Source of the DNA: an uncultured Candidatus Melainabacteria bacterium
GTDB lineage: Bacteria; Cyanobacteriota; Vampirovibrionia; Gastranaerophilales; Gastranaerophilaceae
Direction: 5' to 3'
DNA length: 64,000 bases
Assembly (NCBI GenBank): GCA_934700335.1
Contig: CAKUXM010000005.1
Coordinates: forward strand, 1-64,000
In this document: positions 9,149 to 17,600 of the stretch, piece after piece
Layout of the letters: each line of letters opens with the position of its first letter
Position numbering within the stretch: the first letter of the stretch is position 1
The notes under the pieces: model-generated
Told to the model about the DNA's origin: nothing
What the model saw: the letters and a program-made list of their open reading frames with translations, nothing else
Database searches by the model: none
Position numbers and translations under genes: made by a program

Positions 9149-9177
9149 TTAACAAATCAATTTGCTTGTGTTATAAT
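9149..9177 (+). promoter_or_regulatory. Sigma-70 type promoter of lpxI-lpxB-hemW
   Basis: TTAACA at 9149-9154, a 17-base spacer, and an extended -10 TG-T-TATAAT at 9169-9177. The predicted start is about 20 bases before the lpxI ATG, which has a GAGG Shine-Dalgarno. Confidence 0.75.
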
Positions 9178-9205
9178 CACTACAAAAGAAGTATGAGGAA
9201 AATGT

Positions 9206-10024
9206 ATGACTATTGAATTAGAAAATAAACAAGCTTTAGTTGCAGGAGATGGTTCGCTTCCTGTTCAAATGGCCAAATATGCAAAAGAAAATGGTTTTGA
9301 AGTTGTTTGTATTTCACTTTCTGGTGATAATTGCAAAGAGTTGAAAAAATATTGTTCAAAAGTTTACTCATACTCGCCATTACAAGTTTCTAAAATTGAA
9401 AAAACTTTAAAAGATGAAAATGTTAAACAATTAACTTTTTTGGGCAAAGTTCATAAAGGTTTGTTATTAAAAAGACCTGCCATGATTGATTCAAGAGTTA
9501 TTGAGTTAATGAGCAAAGTAAAAAGATTAAATGATGATCAAGTTATGCTTTTAATCATTGAAGAAATGGAAAAACTTGGTATCACTATATTAGACCAAAC
9601 TATTTTTATAAAAAATTGTATGATTCCAGCAGGTGTTTTAGGTAAAGTTCAACCTACAAATGCTCAAAAAGAAGATGTAGACTATGGTTTTTACATGGCA
9701 AAAGAAATGGGCAGACTTGATGTGGGTCAATCTGTTGTTATTAAAGATAAAATGGTTATGGCAGTTGAGGCTATTGAAGGTACAGACAGATGTATTGAAC
9801 GTGGTGCAAAGATTGCTAAAAATGGCGCTACAATAGTTAAGGTTGCTAAACCTTCTCAAGATAACAGATTTGATATTCCTGCAATTGGCTTGAACACGTT
9901 AAAAGTTATGAAAAAATACAAAGCTTCTTTAATTGCGCTTGAAGCAAATAAAACAATTATTGTTAACCAAAAAGAAGTTGTTGATTTTGCAAATAAAAAC
10001 AATATCGTTATTATGGCGGTTTAA
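9206..10024 (+). CDS. lpxI: UDP-2,3-diacylglucosamine pyrophosphatase LpxI
   Basis: 272 residues, the family length. It cleaves UDP-2,3-diacylglucosamine to lipid X and UMP, the step done by LpxH in enterics. The N-terminal domain begins ALVAGDGSLPVQMAKYAKENG and contains FLGKVHKGLLLKR; the C-terminal DUF1009 domain includes DVGQSVVIKD, the GTDRCIERGA stretch and DNRFDIPAIGL. lpxB follows after two bases, giving consecutive lipid A steps in one operon. This implies an outer membrane containing lipid A. Confidence 0.93.
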   Translation: MTIELENKQALVAGDGSLPVQMAKYAKENGFEVVCISLSGDNCKELKKYCSKVYSYSPLQVSKIEKTLKDENVKQLTFLGKVHKGLLLKRPAMIDSRVIELMSKVKRLNDDQVMLLIIEEMEKLGITILDQTIFIKNCMIPAGVLGKVQPTNAQKEDVDYGFYMAKEMGRLDVGQSVVIKDKMVMAVEAIEGTDRCIERGAKIAKNGATIVKVAKPSQDNRFDIPAIGLNTLKVMKKYKASLIALEANKTIIVNQKEVVDFANKNNIVIMAV

Positions 10025-10026
10025 GA

Positions 10027-11157
10027 ATGAAAAAATTATTTATCATTACTGGCGAATATTCTGGTCAAATGCACGCAACAAGTGTTGTTCGTGAATTAAA
10101 GAAAATGAATTCAGATATTCAGATTGAAGGTATTGGTGGCGAAGAGTTAGAGGCAGAAGGTGTTAAACTTTTTGCTAACCATTCTAAAATGTCTGCAATG
10201 GGGCTTACTCCGCAAATCGTTATTAATCACTTAAAACTAGGTAAAAATCTTGTTGATTATTTGTTGAATGATTATAAACCTGATGCAGTTTTGTTGATTG
10301 ATTACGGTGTGTTTAACCTAAAAATCGCTAAACATATTCGTGGTAAAGGAATTAAGGTATTTTATTATATTCCGCCTCAAGTTTGGGCAAGCAGAAAATC
10401 CCGTATAAAAAAAATAAAAAAATATGTTGATAAAGTATTTTGTATTTTTCCATTTGAAAAACAAATGTATGATACTTATTCAATAGATAATACTTATGTT
10501 GGACACCCGCTTGTAAAACAACTTCCAGAAAAAGCAAATAGAGAAGAATTTTTTGCTAAACATGGATTAGATGTGAATAAAAAGCTTGTATCAGTTTTTC
10601 CAGGGTCAAGAGTTTTTGAACTTAAATTTTTGGCAAATCTTTTTATTAAAACTGCAAAATATTTGAAAAATAAACACCCTGAATTACAATTCTGTATTTC
10701 ACATGCTCCAAATTTAAAAGATGATGTATTTGACAAATATTTAAAAAATACAGATTTTAAGGTTATCAAAGGTGAAAACCAAGCTTTGTTGAGTGTTTCT
10801 GACGCTTTGATTTTAGCCTCAGGTACCGTTGCTCTTGAAGCTGCTTTATATCAAACTCCAATGATTATTGCATACAAAGGTCCTTGGTTCTTCTATCTTG
10901 TATATCTTTTAGTTAGATGCATTGATAAGGCTTCTTTGCCAAATATTATTACTGGTAAAGATATTGTACCAGAATTCTTGCAAGTTGGTGTTACTCCTTC
11001 AAAAATCGCTTATCAAATTGAAAGATATTTGTATGATGCTGAACATAGACAAAAAACAATTAATGCCTTGGGTGAAGTTAGAGAATGCTTAACTGATAAA
11101 TGTTCTGCGTTTGAAGTTGCAAGTGAATTAAATAAAGAATTATCTAAAAATGCCTAA
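10027..11157 (+). CDS. lpxB: Lipid-A-disaccharide synthase
   Basis: 376 residues, typical for LpxB. A GT19 glycosyltransferase, it joins lipid X and UDP-2,3-diacylglucosamine into the lipid A disaccharide at the inner membrane surface. Motifs seen: the N-terminal ITGEYSGQMHA (usual form GExSGD), VLLIDYGVFN, YYIPPQVWASRKSRIKK, VGHPL, FPGSR, and the acceptor-loop segment ASGTVALEAAL. In the first motif the usual Asp after SG is Gln, a small deviation that might be checked against relatives. The gene overlaps hemW by 8 bases. Confidence 0.93.
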   Translation: MKKLFIITGEYSGQMHATSVVRELKKMNSDIQIEGIGGEELEAEGVKLFANHSKMSAMGLTPQIVINHLKLGKNLVDYLLNDYKPDAVLLIDYGVFNLKIAKHIRGKGIKVFYYIPPQVWASRKSRIKKIKKYVDKVFCIFPFEKQMYDTYSIDNTYVGHPLVKQLPEKANREEFFAKHGLDVNKKLVSVFPGSRVFELKFLANLFIKTAKYLKNKHPELQFCISHAPNLKDDVFDKYLKNTDFKVIKGENQALLSVSDALILASGTVALEAALYQTPMIIAYKGPWFFYLVYLLVRCIDKASLPNIITGKDIVPEFLQVGVTPSKIAYQIERYLYDAEHRQKTINALGEVRECLTDKCSAFEVASELNKELSKNA

Positions 11158-12235
11158 GAACGCTTATATCCACATTCCTTTTTGTAAATCTAAGTGCAAC
11201 TATTGTTCATTTACGTCTTTTGAATCTGTTGATTTTTTAGAGGAATATTTGGTTGCTTTAAAAAACGAATTTAAACATTTTTATAATAATGAAAACCTGT
11301 CTACTCTTTATATTGGCGGAGGTACGCCATCTTTGATGAATGCTGAACAAGTTAAATCAATTGTTGATATGTTTGATTTTGAAGATGATACAGAAATCAC
11401 GATTGAAGCAAATCCTAACGATATTACAGAAGAATTTTTAAAAGGTATTTTTTCTTGCGGTGTAAATCGTTTGAGCATGGGTGTTCAAACTTTTGATAAT
11501 GAAATCTTAAAAATTATTGGTCGTCGTCATACGGCAGAAGAAGCCTTAAATTCGCTTGAAATTGCTAAAAATGTTGGTTTTGAAAATGTTTCTATAGATT
11601 TTATTTATGGGCTTCCAAATCAAACTATGGAAAAATTTGAAGCTGATATTGAAAAAGCTGTTACTCTTCCGATTAAACATATTTCTTTTTATGGCTTGAA
11701 AATTGATGAAGGGTGTAAATTTGCACAAAATATGCCTAAAAATTTGCCAGATACTGACTTGCAGGCTGATATGTATGAATTTTTGTGTGATTTTTTACCT
11801 AAAAATGGGTTTGAACATTATGAGATAAGTAATTTTTCTAAAAAAGGGTTTAATTCAAGACATAATATCAATTATTGGGATAACAATTCGTACTACGGCT
11901 TTGGTGTTGGAGCTCACGGCTTTGACGGTATGATAAGATATTCTAACAAAATTAATTTAAAAGATTACATTGAAAATCCTCTAGAACACGAAATTGGAAC
12001 GACTCTTTCTAAAGATGAAAGACTTGAAGAAGAGATATTTTTAGGTTTTAGAAAAGCTTCTGGAATAGATGTTAGCAAAATTAAACGTATTTATAATTTT
12101 GATTTTGAAAAAGAATTTAAAAATGTTATAGAAAAATATAAAGACTACCTTATAAAAACTGAAAAAGGTTATGCCTTTAACACAAAAGGTTTTTTGATAA
12201 GTAACTTGATACTTTCAGAATTTATGTTTGATTAA
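11150..12235 (+). CDS. hemW: HemW-like radical SAM protein (heme chaperone, HemN-related)
   Basis: 361 residues. Radical SAM cluster C12-x3-C16-x2-C19 in HIPFCKSKCNYCSF, followed by TLYIGGGTPS, the SMGVQTFD motif and the HemN-type C-terminal domain. HemW has often been annotated as oxygen-independent coproporphyrinogen III oxidase, but the short form without the HemN N-terminal extension acts as a heme-trafficking protein. The start overlaps lpxB by 8 bases, so it is the third gene of the lpx operon. The function in this anaerobe (heme handling versus a paralogous activity) cannot be read from sequence alone. Confidence 0.88.
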   Translation: MPKNAYIHIPFCKSKCNYCSFTSFESVDFLEEYLVALKNEFKHFYNNENLSTLYIGGGTPSLMNAEQVKSIVDMFDFEDDTEITIEANPNDITEEFLKGIFSCGVNRLSMGVQTFDNEILKIIGRRHTAEEALNSLEIAKNVGFENVSIDFIYGLPNQTMEKFEADIEKAVTLPIKHISFYGLKIDEGCKFAQNMPKNLPDTDLQADMYEFLCDFLPKNGFEHYEISNFSKKGFNSRHNINYWDNNSYYGFGVGAHGFDGMIRYSNKINLKDYIENPLEHEIGTTLSKDERLEEEIFLGFRKASGIDVSKIKRIYNFDFEKEFKNVIEKYKDYLIKTEKGYAFNTKGFLISNLILSEFMFD

Positions 12236-12270
12236 GAAAAAGAGGCGAGCCTTTGGCTCGCCTCTTTTTC
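12236..12270. terminator. Bidirectional terminator between hemW and a small minus-strand gene
   Basis: Perfect 16-bp stem (12236-12251 with 12255-12270) with a TTT loop, starting directly after the hemW stop. A and T runs on both sides let it serve the lpx operon and the convergent gene ending at 12285. Confidence 0.9.
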
Positions 12271-12284
12271 TTTGATTTTAAAAT

Positions 12285-12563
12285 CTATTTTGCAGCGTTT
12301 CTGATTAATTCTTCTGCTGCTGATTTTGCAAAAGATTCAGCAGTTTGAGTAGCAATTGATTTTGCACCCTCTCCGATTGCTTTACCAATTTTTGCCCAAG
12401 CACTTTCTTTTGGTTCTTCTTTTTTCTTTGTTGATAATTCAAATTTATCAGCTTCTAATTCTCTAAGTTGAGCTTGTTTGTAATAATTGATTGGTGCTGT
12501 GTGATTACCATTTTTTTCAGCAATTTGAGCTTGAAAACTAATGTTTGAAATACCTGATACCAT
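12285..12563 (-). CDS. Small unknown protein with N-terminal N-I-S-F-Q-A motif
   Basis: 92 residues, not recognised. It starts MVSGISNISFQA, matching the N-V-S-F-G-A start of the neighbouring paralogs, then has a charged middle (KKKEEPKE) and a C-terminal alanine-rich amphipathic helix (IGKAIGEGAKSIATQTAESF). No classical signal peptide or transmembrane helix. Shine-Dalgarno GGAGG precedes the ATG, and the leader carries the element shared with other members of this group. Apart from the motif it does not align with its neighbours, so the common part is the N-terminal tag and the leader. Function unknown. Confidence 0.8.
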   Translation of the reverse strand: MVSGISNISFQAQIAEKNGNHTAPINYYKQAQLRELEADKFELSTKKKEEPKESAWAKIGKAIGEGAKSIATQTAESFAKSAAEELIRNAAK

Positions 12564-12598
12564 AACCTAAACCTCCAATAAAATATAAACCTTTAAAA

Positions 12599-12619
12599 CC
12601 ACTACATTTATATAAAGTA
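12599..12619 (-). promoter_or_regulatory. Shared promoter/leader element, copy upstream of the 12285-12563 gene
   Basis: On the minus strand this reads TACTTTATATAAATGTAGTGG. The CTTTATAT-A-ATGTAG core recurs upstream of other genes of the N-x-x-F-x-G group (near 13884 and 14531 on this strand, near 44646 on plus). It lies about 36 bases before the start codon, where a -10 region would be expected. Confidence 0.45.
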
Positions 12620-12686
12620 TTTTTTTACATGAAAATTGCCTTTTTATGAAGGTTTTTATTGATTTTTGTAATATTTTTTACAATAA

Positions 12687-12714
12687 AAAATGACCAACTA
12701 TAGTTGGTCATTTT
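12687..12714 (-). terminator. Terminator after the 12736-13215 gene
   Basis: Perfect palindrome AAAATGACCAACTA / TAGTTGGTCATTTT with a T run on the minus strand, 21 bases beyond the minus-strand stop. Confidence 0.85.
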
Positions 12715-12735
12715 AAAGCATTATGTAATTATTGT

Positions 12736-13215
12736 TTATAGTAAATCTGCCCAACATGCTGGGTCAATATTACCGTTACGAACATCATTTTTGATACCTT
12801 CGGCAACTCGTTTTAAGATTGAGGCTTCTTGCTCTGTGAATTGTTTTTCAGCTTTTGCTGGTTTTAGCGATGTTAATTTTGTTCCAGCCCAATCAACACC
12901 TTTTTTAACGTATGAACCCCCTTCAAATGCTAAATTTTGAAGTTTTTCTGTCCATTTAGAAGCGTTTTCAACTTTAGTTAATTTACCAGTTTTAACACCT
13001 GCGTATAAAGCTGCTGCTGCGATTGCTACACCTGCAATTGTGCCGATAATACCTTTTTTTACAGCGCTAGATTTTTTCTTACCAGTAATTTCTACTGTAT
13101 CTGTTTCAGGAGCACCAGTGAAATTTGATGGTGCCTGCATATATTGTCTTGCATTTGCTGTTGCTTGTGGAACTGCACCGAATGAAACATTTGATAAACC
13201 GACTGAATTAACCAT
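12736..13215 (-). CDS. Paralogous one-pass membrane protein with N-terminal N-V-S-F-G-A motif (copy 1)
   Basis: 159 residues, no known family recognised. Order: N-terminal motif SNVSFGAVPQ (residues 8-17), a polar linker, a lysine cluster (KKKSSAVKK), one glycine/alanine-rich hydrophobic helix (GIIGTIAGVAIAAAALYAG, ~55-75), then a charged C-terminal part. With lysines before the helix, the C-terminus is likely outside the cytoplasm. The first ~108 residues are almost identical to the gene at 14042-14503, while the C-terminal ~50 residues are unrelated to it. It starts 39 bases after the stop of the gene at 13255-13857, so these two may share a transcript. Function unknown. Confidence 0.82.
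   Translation of the reverse strand: MVNSVGLSNVSFGAVPQATANARQYMQAPSNFTGAPETDTVEITGKKKSSAVKKGIIGTIAGVAIAAAALYAGVKTGKLTKVENASKWTEKLQNLAFEGGSYVKKGVDWAGTKLTSLKPAKAEKQFTEQEASILKRVAEGIKNDVRNGNIDPACWADLL
12891..13215. repeat. Duplicated block A, copy 1
   Basis: 325 bp that align without gaps to 14179-14503, with about 21 mismatches by hand count. Most mismatches cluster in the linker-coding part (about 13060-13120); the segment coding for the hydrophobic helix and the part after it is almost identical. It covers the 5' part of the gene including the start codon. Confidence 0.9.
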
Positions 13216-13254
13216 TAATATATGCTCCTACTACCTTTTAACTACCTATACTTA

Positions 13255-13857
13255 TTAGCCAATAATTTCCCATTTAGCACCACTTTTGCAAGTGCCAGAT
13301 TTTGCACCATTATTCATGCCTTGCATTAATTCTCTAAGTTCTTCTTCTCCAACTTCACCTTCTGTAAAGTTTACTTTGATGTTAGGAACTTTTGTTTCTG
13401 CTTTAGGAGCTTCATTTGGAGCAAATTGGAAGTACAATTGACCGTTAGCATCTTTTTCAGGAAAAGGTTTCATTTCTCCATCAGCTTTTTTACCTAATTT
13501 AGTTTTTGTCCAAGTTGTTAAGCCTGTAATGCCTTTATCGATTGTATCTCCGCCTTTGAATGCTAAGTTTTTAAGTTTATCTGTAAATGTTTTTGGATCT
13601 TTAACTTCTTTTAAAACCCCAGTTTTTACCCCTGCATATAGTGCGATTGCGGTAGCTGCAGCTGTAACTAATCCAGCAATAATACCTTTTTTTACAGCAC
13701 TAGATTTTTTCTTAGAAGTTTCTTCTGCTTGTTGAGGAGTTCCTTGGAAACTTACTATTTGAGGTTGATATGTATAACCTTGAATTGCTGGATATTGAAC
13801 TCCATTATTTAAAATACCATTGTATTGTCCGATTGAGCTGTTTAAACCTACTACCAT
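13255..13857 (-). CDS. Paralogous one-pass membrane protein with N-terminal V-S-F-Q-G motif (copy 2)
   Basis: 200 residues from the ATG at 13857; AAGGTGG lies five bases upstream, so I prefer this to an in-frame GTG at 13866. Motif QIVSFQG (near residue 34), then KKKSSAVKKGII, a hydrophobic helix (IIAGLVTAAATAIALYAG), a segment homologous to copies 1 and 3, KPFPEKDANGQLYFQFAPNEAPKA, and a private acidic C-terminal tail with two cysteines. The KPFPEKDANG part is shared nearly exactly with the end of the 14042-14503 gene. No known family recognised. The leader carries the shared element at 13884-13906. Confidence 0.82.
   Translation of the reverse strand: MVVGLNSSIGQYNGILNNGVQYPAIQGYTYQPQIVSFQGTPQQAEETSKKKSSAVKKGIIAGLVTAAATAIALYAGVKTGVLKEVKDPKTFTDKLKNLAFKGGDTIDKGITGLTTWTKTKLGKKADGEMKPFPEKDANGQLYFQFAPNEAPKAETKVPNIKVNFTEGEVGEEELRELMQGMNNGAKSGTCKSGAKWEIIG
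13400..13482. repeat. Duplicated block B, copy 1
   Basis: About 83 bp that align without gaps to 14046-14128, coding for the KPFPEKDANGQLYFQFAPNE segment. In this copy the reading frame continues beyond the block; in the other it stops right after it. Confidence 0.8.
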
Positions 13858-13883
13858 AAAAACCACCTTTAAAAACTTAAACC

Positions 13884-13906
13884 ATTACCTACATATATAT
13901 AAAGTT
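13884..13906 (-). promoter_or_regulatory. Shared promoter/leader element, copy upstream of the 13255-13857 gene
   Basis: On the minus strand: AACTTTATATATATGTAGG followed by TAAT. It has the same CTTTATAT-ATGTAGG core as the other copies and lies about 27 bases before the start codon, upstream of an AAGGTGG Shine-Dalgarno. Confidence 0.45.
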
Positions 13907-13973
13907 CATGTTTTATAAATAATTGCCTTGATTTTAGGCATGTTTAACCAATTATTACGGTTTTGTTACAAAT

Positions 13974-14007
13974 AAAGAAGAATGTAACCGAGATTACATT
14001 CTTCTTT
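13974..14007 (-). terminator. Terminator after the 14042-14503 gene
   Basis: Perfect 14-bp stem (13974-13987 with 13994-14007), 6-base loop, T-rich on the minus strand. It separates this gene from the next member of the array. Confidence 0.85.
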
Positions 14008-14041
14008 GTGTAATTATTTAGTTATTGGCTGAATTTTATAA

Positions 14042-14503
14042 TTAAGCTTTAGGAGCTTCATTTGGAGCAAATTGGAAGTACAATTGACCATTAGCATCTT
14101 TTTCAGGGAATGGTTTTATTTCACCATTACCTTTTTTAGCAAATTTTTCGTATAAATCTTTACCTTTTGCTGTTACATAATCAACGCCTTTTTTAACGTA
14201 TGAACCACCTTCAAATGCTAAATTTTGAAGTTTTTCTGTCCATTTAGAAGCGTTTTCAACTTTAGTTAATTTACCAGTTTTAACACCTGCGTATAAAGCT
14301 GCTGCTGCGATTGCTACACCTGCAATTGTGCCGATGATACCTTTTTTAGCTGCGCTACTTTTTTTCTTGCCAACAACTTCCACTGTATCTGTAGCAGGTG
14401 CGCCTGTGAAATTTGATGGTGCTTGCATATATTGTCTTGCATTTGCTGTTGCTTGTGGAACTGCACCGAATGAAACATTTGATAAACCAATTGAATTAAC
14501 CAT
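14042..14503 (-). CDS. Mosaic paralog with N-terminal N-V-S-F-G-A motif (copy 3)
   Basis: 153 residues. Residues 1-108 match copy 1 (12736-13215) almost exactly, including SNVSFGAVPQ, the KKKSSAAKK cluster and the hydrophobic helix. The last 24 residues (KPFPEKDANGQLYFQFAPNE and on) match the middle of copy 2 (13255-13857), then a stop follows directly. A short stretch between (TAKGKDLYEKFAKKGNG) is its own. The protein is therefore a natural chimera of its two neighbours, made by recombination or gene conversion. It ends early relative to copy 2 but has a good start, leader and terminator, so it may be expressed. Function unknown. Confidence 0.82.
   Translation of the reverse strand: MVNSIGLSNVSFGAVPQATANARQYMQAPSNFTGAPATDTVEVVGKKKSSAAKKGIIGTIAGVAIAAAALYAGVKTGKLTKVENASKWTEKLQNLAFEGGSYVKKGVDYVTAKGKDLYEKFAKKGNGEIKPFPEKDANGQLYFQFAPNEAPKA
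14046..14128. repeat. Duplicated block B, copy 2
   Basis: Partner of 13400-13482, with few mismatches. It supplies the C-terminal end of the mosaic gene. Confidence 0.8.
14179..14503. repeat. Duplicated block A, copy 2
   Basis: Partner of 12891-13215; equal length and no gaps. The upstream TTTTAACTACCTA stretch (14527-14539 here, 13236-13248 in the other copy) is also shared, so the duplication extends past the start codon. Confidence 0.9.
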
Positions 14504-14530
14504 AACCTAAACTCCTATAAACTAACTTTT

Positions 14531-14554
14531 AACTACCTACACTCATGTAAAGTC
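14531..14554 (-). promoter_or_regulatory. Shared promoter/leader element, copy upstream of the 14042-14503 gene
   Basis: On the minus strand: GACTTTACATGAGTGTAGG then TAGTT. It keeps the CTTTA-x-AT-x-A-TGTAGGTAG pattern and lies about 28 bases before the start codon. Confidence 0.45.
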
Positions 14555-14671
14555 TTTTTGTTTTTAAAAATTGCCTTTTTTTTAAATATGTGGTTTACAA
14601 AAGTTAACATTTGTGGTCAAATATGGAATATTTCTATATCTCGTGTAATCATGATAAATAGGAAGGGACGT

Positions 14672-17600
14672 ATGGGCATTTTTGACAAAGCTAGTTTAAT
14701 AGAGCTTACTCAAGAAGATTTGCAAGATGCAAAGACGACTGCTGGGCTGTTTCAAGCGGAACTTGTTAAACGCAGAGCTTTTGCAAATGTTATTGCTGCA
14801 CGCTCTGCCTTAAAATTATTATTTTCTTTAAATATTGAAGCAACCAATTTATATAGCATGTATTCTATCAACAAGGTTTTAGAAAGACTGGATATTGCTG
14901 ATGTTTATGCGGGTTCTATAAGAATTGATGCTAGATTAGTTGATAATGCAAGTGAAATTTTTATCCCTAAATCTCATTTTGAATTGGGCATCACTCCGGA
15001 TTTATACTTGATTTTACGTCTCGAAAAGAATATGACAGGCGTTGAGTTCTTAGGCTGTGTTAATCCAGATGAAATGGATAAAACTAGGGAAAATAAAGAC
15101 TATTACTTTGTTGATGAAGACTTACTTTATAATTTAAAAATATTTAAAAACTTAGTTAAAAATAATCAAGGTAAACAAGATTACGTTCCAACTCCGGAAG
15201 ATATTGAAAGAGCTTCAAATTTGATTGTACCTCTTGAAGACGGGGACATCTTTAATGCTGATTACGAATTTTTAATGAAGCAATTAGCATTTAACCAAGA
15301 TTTGAGAAAAAAGACAGTAGAATTTGAAAATTTTGAATTTGTTTCTCGTAAAGTTGTAACAGACGAAACTGTTTATGGTGATTCTGTTTTAGGACTTGTA
15401 GGTAGTGAAAAACTTTATGACAGAAATGAATTTTCAACAGATATTGATTTAGAAGGTTTATCTAATTCAACTGTAGATGATTTTGTAGAAGAATTCGACG
15501 AGTCGTCTGTACAAATTCCAGAAATGAACGAGTTTACTGGTGAAGTTTCGCTTGATGATGCTCTTAATCAAATGGACGAAAGTTTTGAGCTTGATAATAA
15601 TGAAGATGAGTCGCAAGATATTATCGAAATGGAGTCTTCTGATGATGAACATTTTAAAGCTGAAAATATTGATGAAAGCGATGATAATGTCGATAATTTA
15701 GATAGCCTTATTGACGAAATTTCTGATATAAAAGATTATTCTCAAGACTCTATGGAAGAGTCTATTGGTGTTGAACCTTCTGACCATATGCTTGGCTCAG
15801 AAGAACAAGACTTTAATCAACAGTTTAATGAGGAAACTTTTGAAAATGAAAACCTTATGTCATTTAATAATGGCGATGAAGAAGAAGAGGATTTGGTTCC
15901 AATTTCAGTAGATGATGATGAAGAACAATTACAATCTCTTGATTTTGAAGATGATTTCAATGAAGAACCATTGAATATTCTTGAAGATGAAAATGTCGAA
16001 AATGAACCTTCAGATGATTTAATAAACCAATTTGATGAAGAAAATTCATATCAACTTGAAGCTGTTAACGATAATCTTCCTTCTAACGATGAACCAGAAG
16101 AGTTGATTGAATCTTTACCTGAATTAGATGAAGACGAAGAAGATGACGATGATATAGTTGTCGATCCTGACACTCCTATAAATTTTGATGATAATGATGA
16201 TGATTTTTCAGGTTTTGATTTGCCTGACATTCAAGCGTTTTCTCTTGATGATGATTTAGACGACTCTCAGATTGAAGAAAGTTTGGAAGAAGAAAATGTT
16301 GAGGATGGTTTTGTAGAAGATTTGTCTCAAGATGAAGATGAACCTTCAACCATAGAGCTTGCTCAAAAGGAAGAAGATTTAGAAGCAAAAGAAGTTGTGC
16401 CATATGAAGATGAAACGGATATCGCTGATTTACCAACTCTTAAAATCTTTGAAGAAAATGAAGAAACTTATAAAAAGAAAATGTACAAAGCTCCTAAAAT
16501 TGACGATATTGATATGAAAAACGTTAATTTGGACGACTTTGATGATTACGAAACTGAAGATAAAGAAGAAGAACAAAAACAATCTCAAGAATTAGACAAA
16601 ATGATGTCTGATTTAGATGAAATTTTAAACAGTGAAAACATTACTCTTGATGGTGTTGAAGACATTCTTACAGATGAAGAATTAAACGAAAGTTTAAAGA
16701 ATTTAGAACGTGAAGAAGAAGAAAAAAAACAAAAAAAACAAAAAGAAATGGAAGAAGCCCTAGCAGTTAAAGAAGAATCTTACGAAGAAAAAACTGCTCC
16801 TTTTACTGAAAATTTTGAAGAAATGGAAGTTTCAGAAAACTCTCCTACTCTAAATCAAAACAATGAAGAAAATAATGAAAATAATGAAAATGAAAGCATG
16901 AGCTTAGATGATTTCTTAAATTCCTCATTCAATGATATGAGTACAAATCAAGAAAATAGTGGTATGATATCAGAAGGTCAAGGAATTGAGACTATTTATC
17001 AACCCGAAAATGTGGATATGAGTTTTAATGATGATCCGGAAAGATTACTTACTGACGAGGCAGCAATGGTAGACAATTCATCAAATTTATATGACGAAGA
17101 CAATACAAGCTCTTTAAGCCAACAAGGAGAAAAACCAAAATCTAGAGCTCCACAATTGGCCGTTGTATTAGTTGTTATGATGTGTGCTTGTTTGTATGTT
17201 AACAAAGATTTAATTATGGAAAATATGAACATTTCCTTCCCTAATAAAGCAGAAGAAGCTGATGTTCCAGAGTTTGACTTGAATAAGTTGAGAGAGCCTC
17301 AACCAGCTCCTGCAGACAGTCCAATTCCAGATTTGCCACAACCAACTGATACTCCTGAAGTTCCGGCTGCACCTGCATCAACTCAAGAACCAGCTGCTCC
17401 AGTTGTACCTCAACCAAATACACAAACTCCACCTGCTGGTGCTGTTCCTCAAAATACTTCTAACAAGATTACTAAATTATCTTGGGAAGTTCCAGAAAAT
17501 GTAGCAAATAACCAAAAAATTAGAAAATATCTTCAAATCGCAGGTAGAACTTTAAAATTATCTTTACAAAGTGATTTACTTGTTGCAACTGAATTACCAT

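Noticed and set aside
12285..14503. Mobile element or prophage origin of the small-gene array
   Set aside because: No transposase, integrase, terminal inverted repeats or target duplications are visible; local duplication explains it.
15500..16900. Tandem DNA repeat in the Asp/Glu-rich part of the TonB-like giant
   Set aside because: Composition is repetitive (GAT/GAA codons) but there is no fixed repeat unit.
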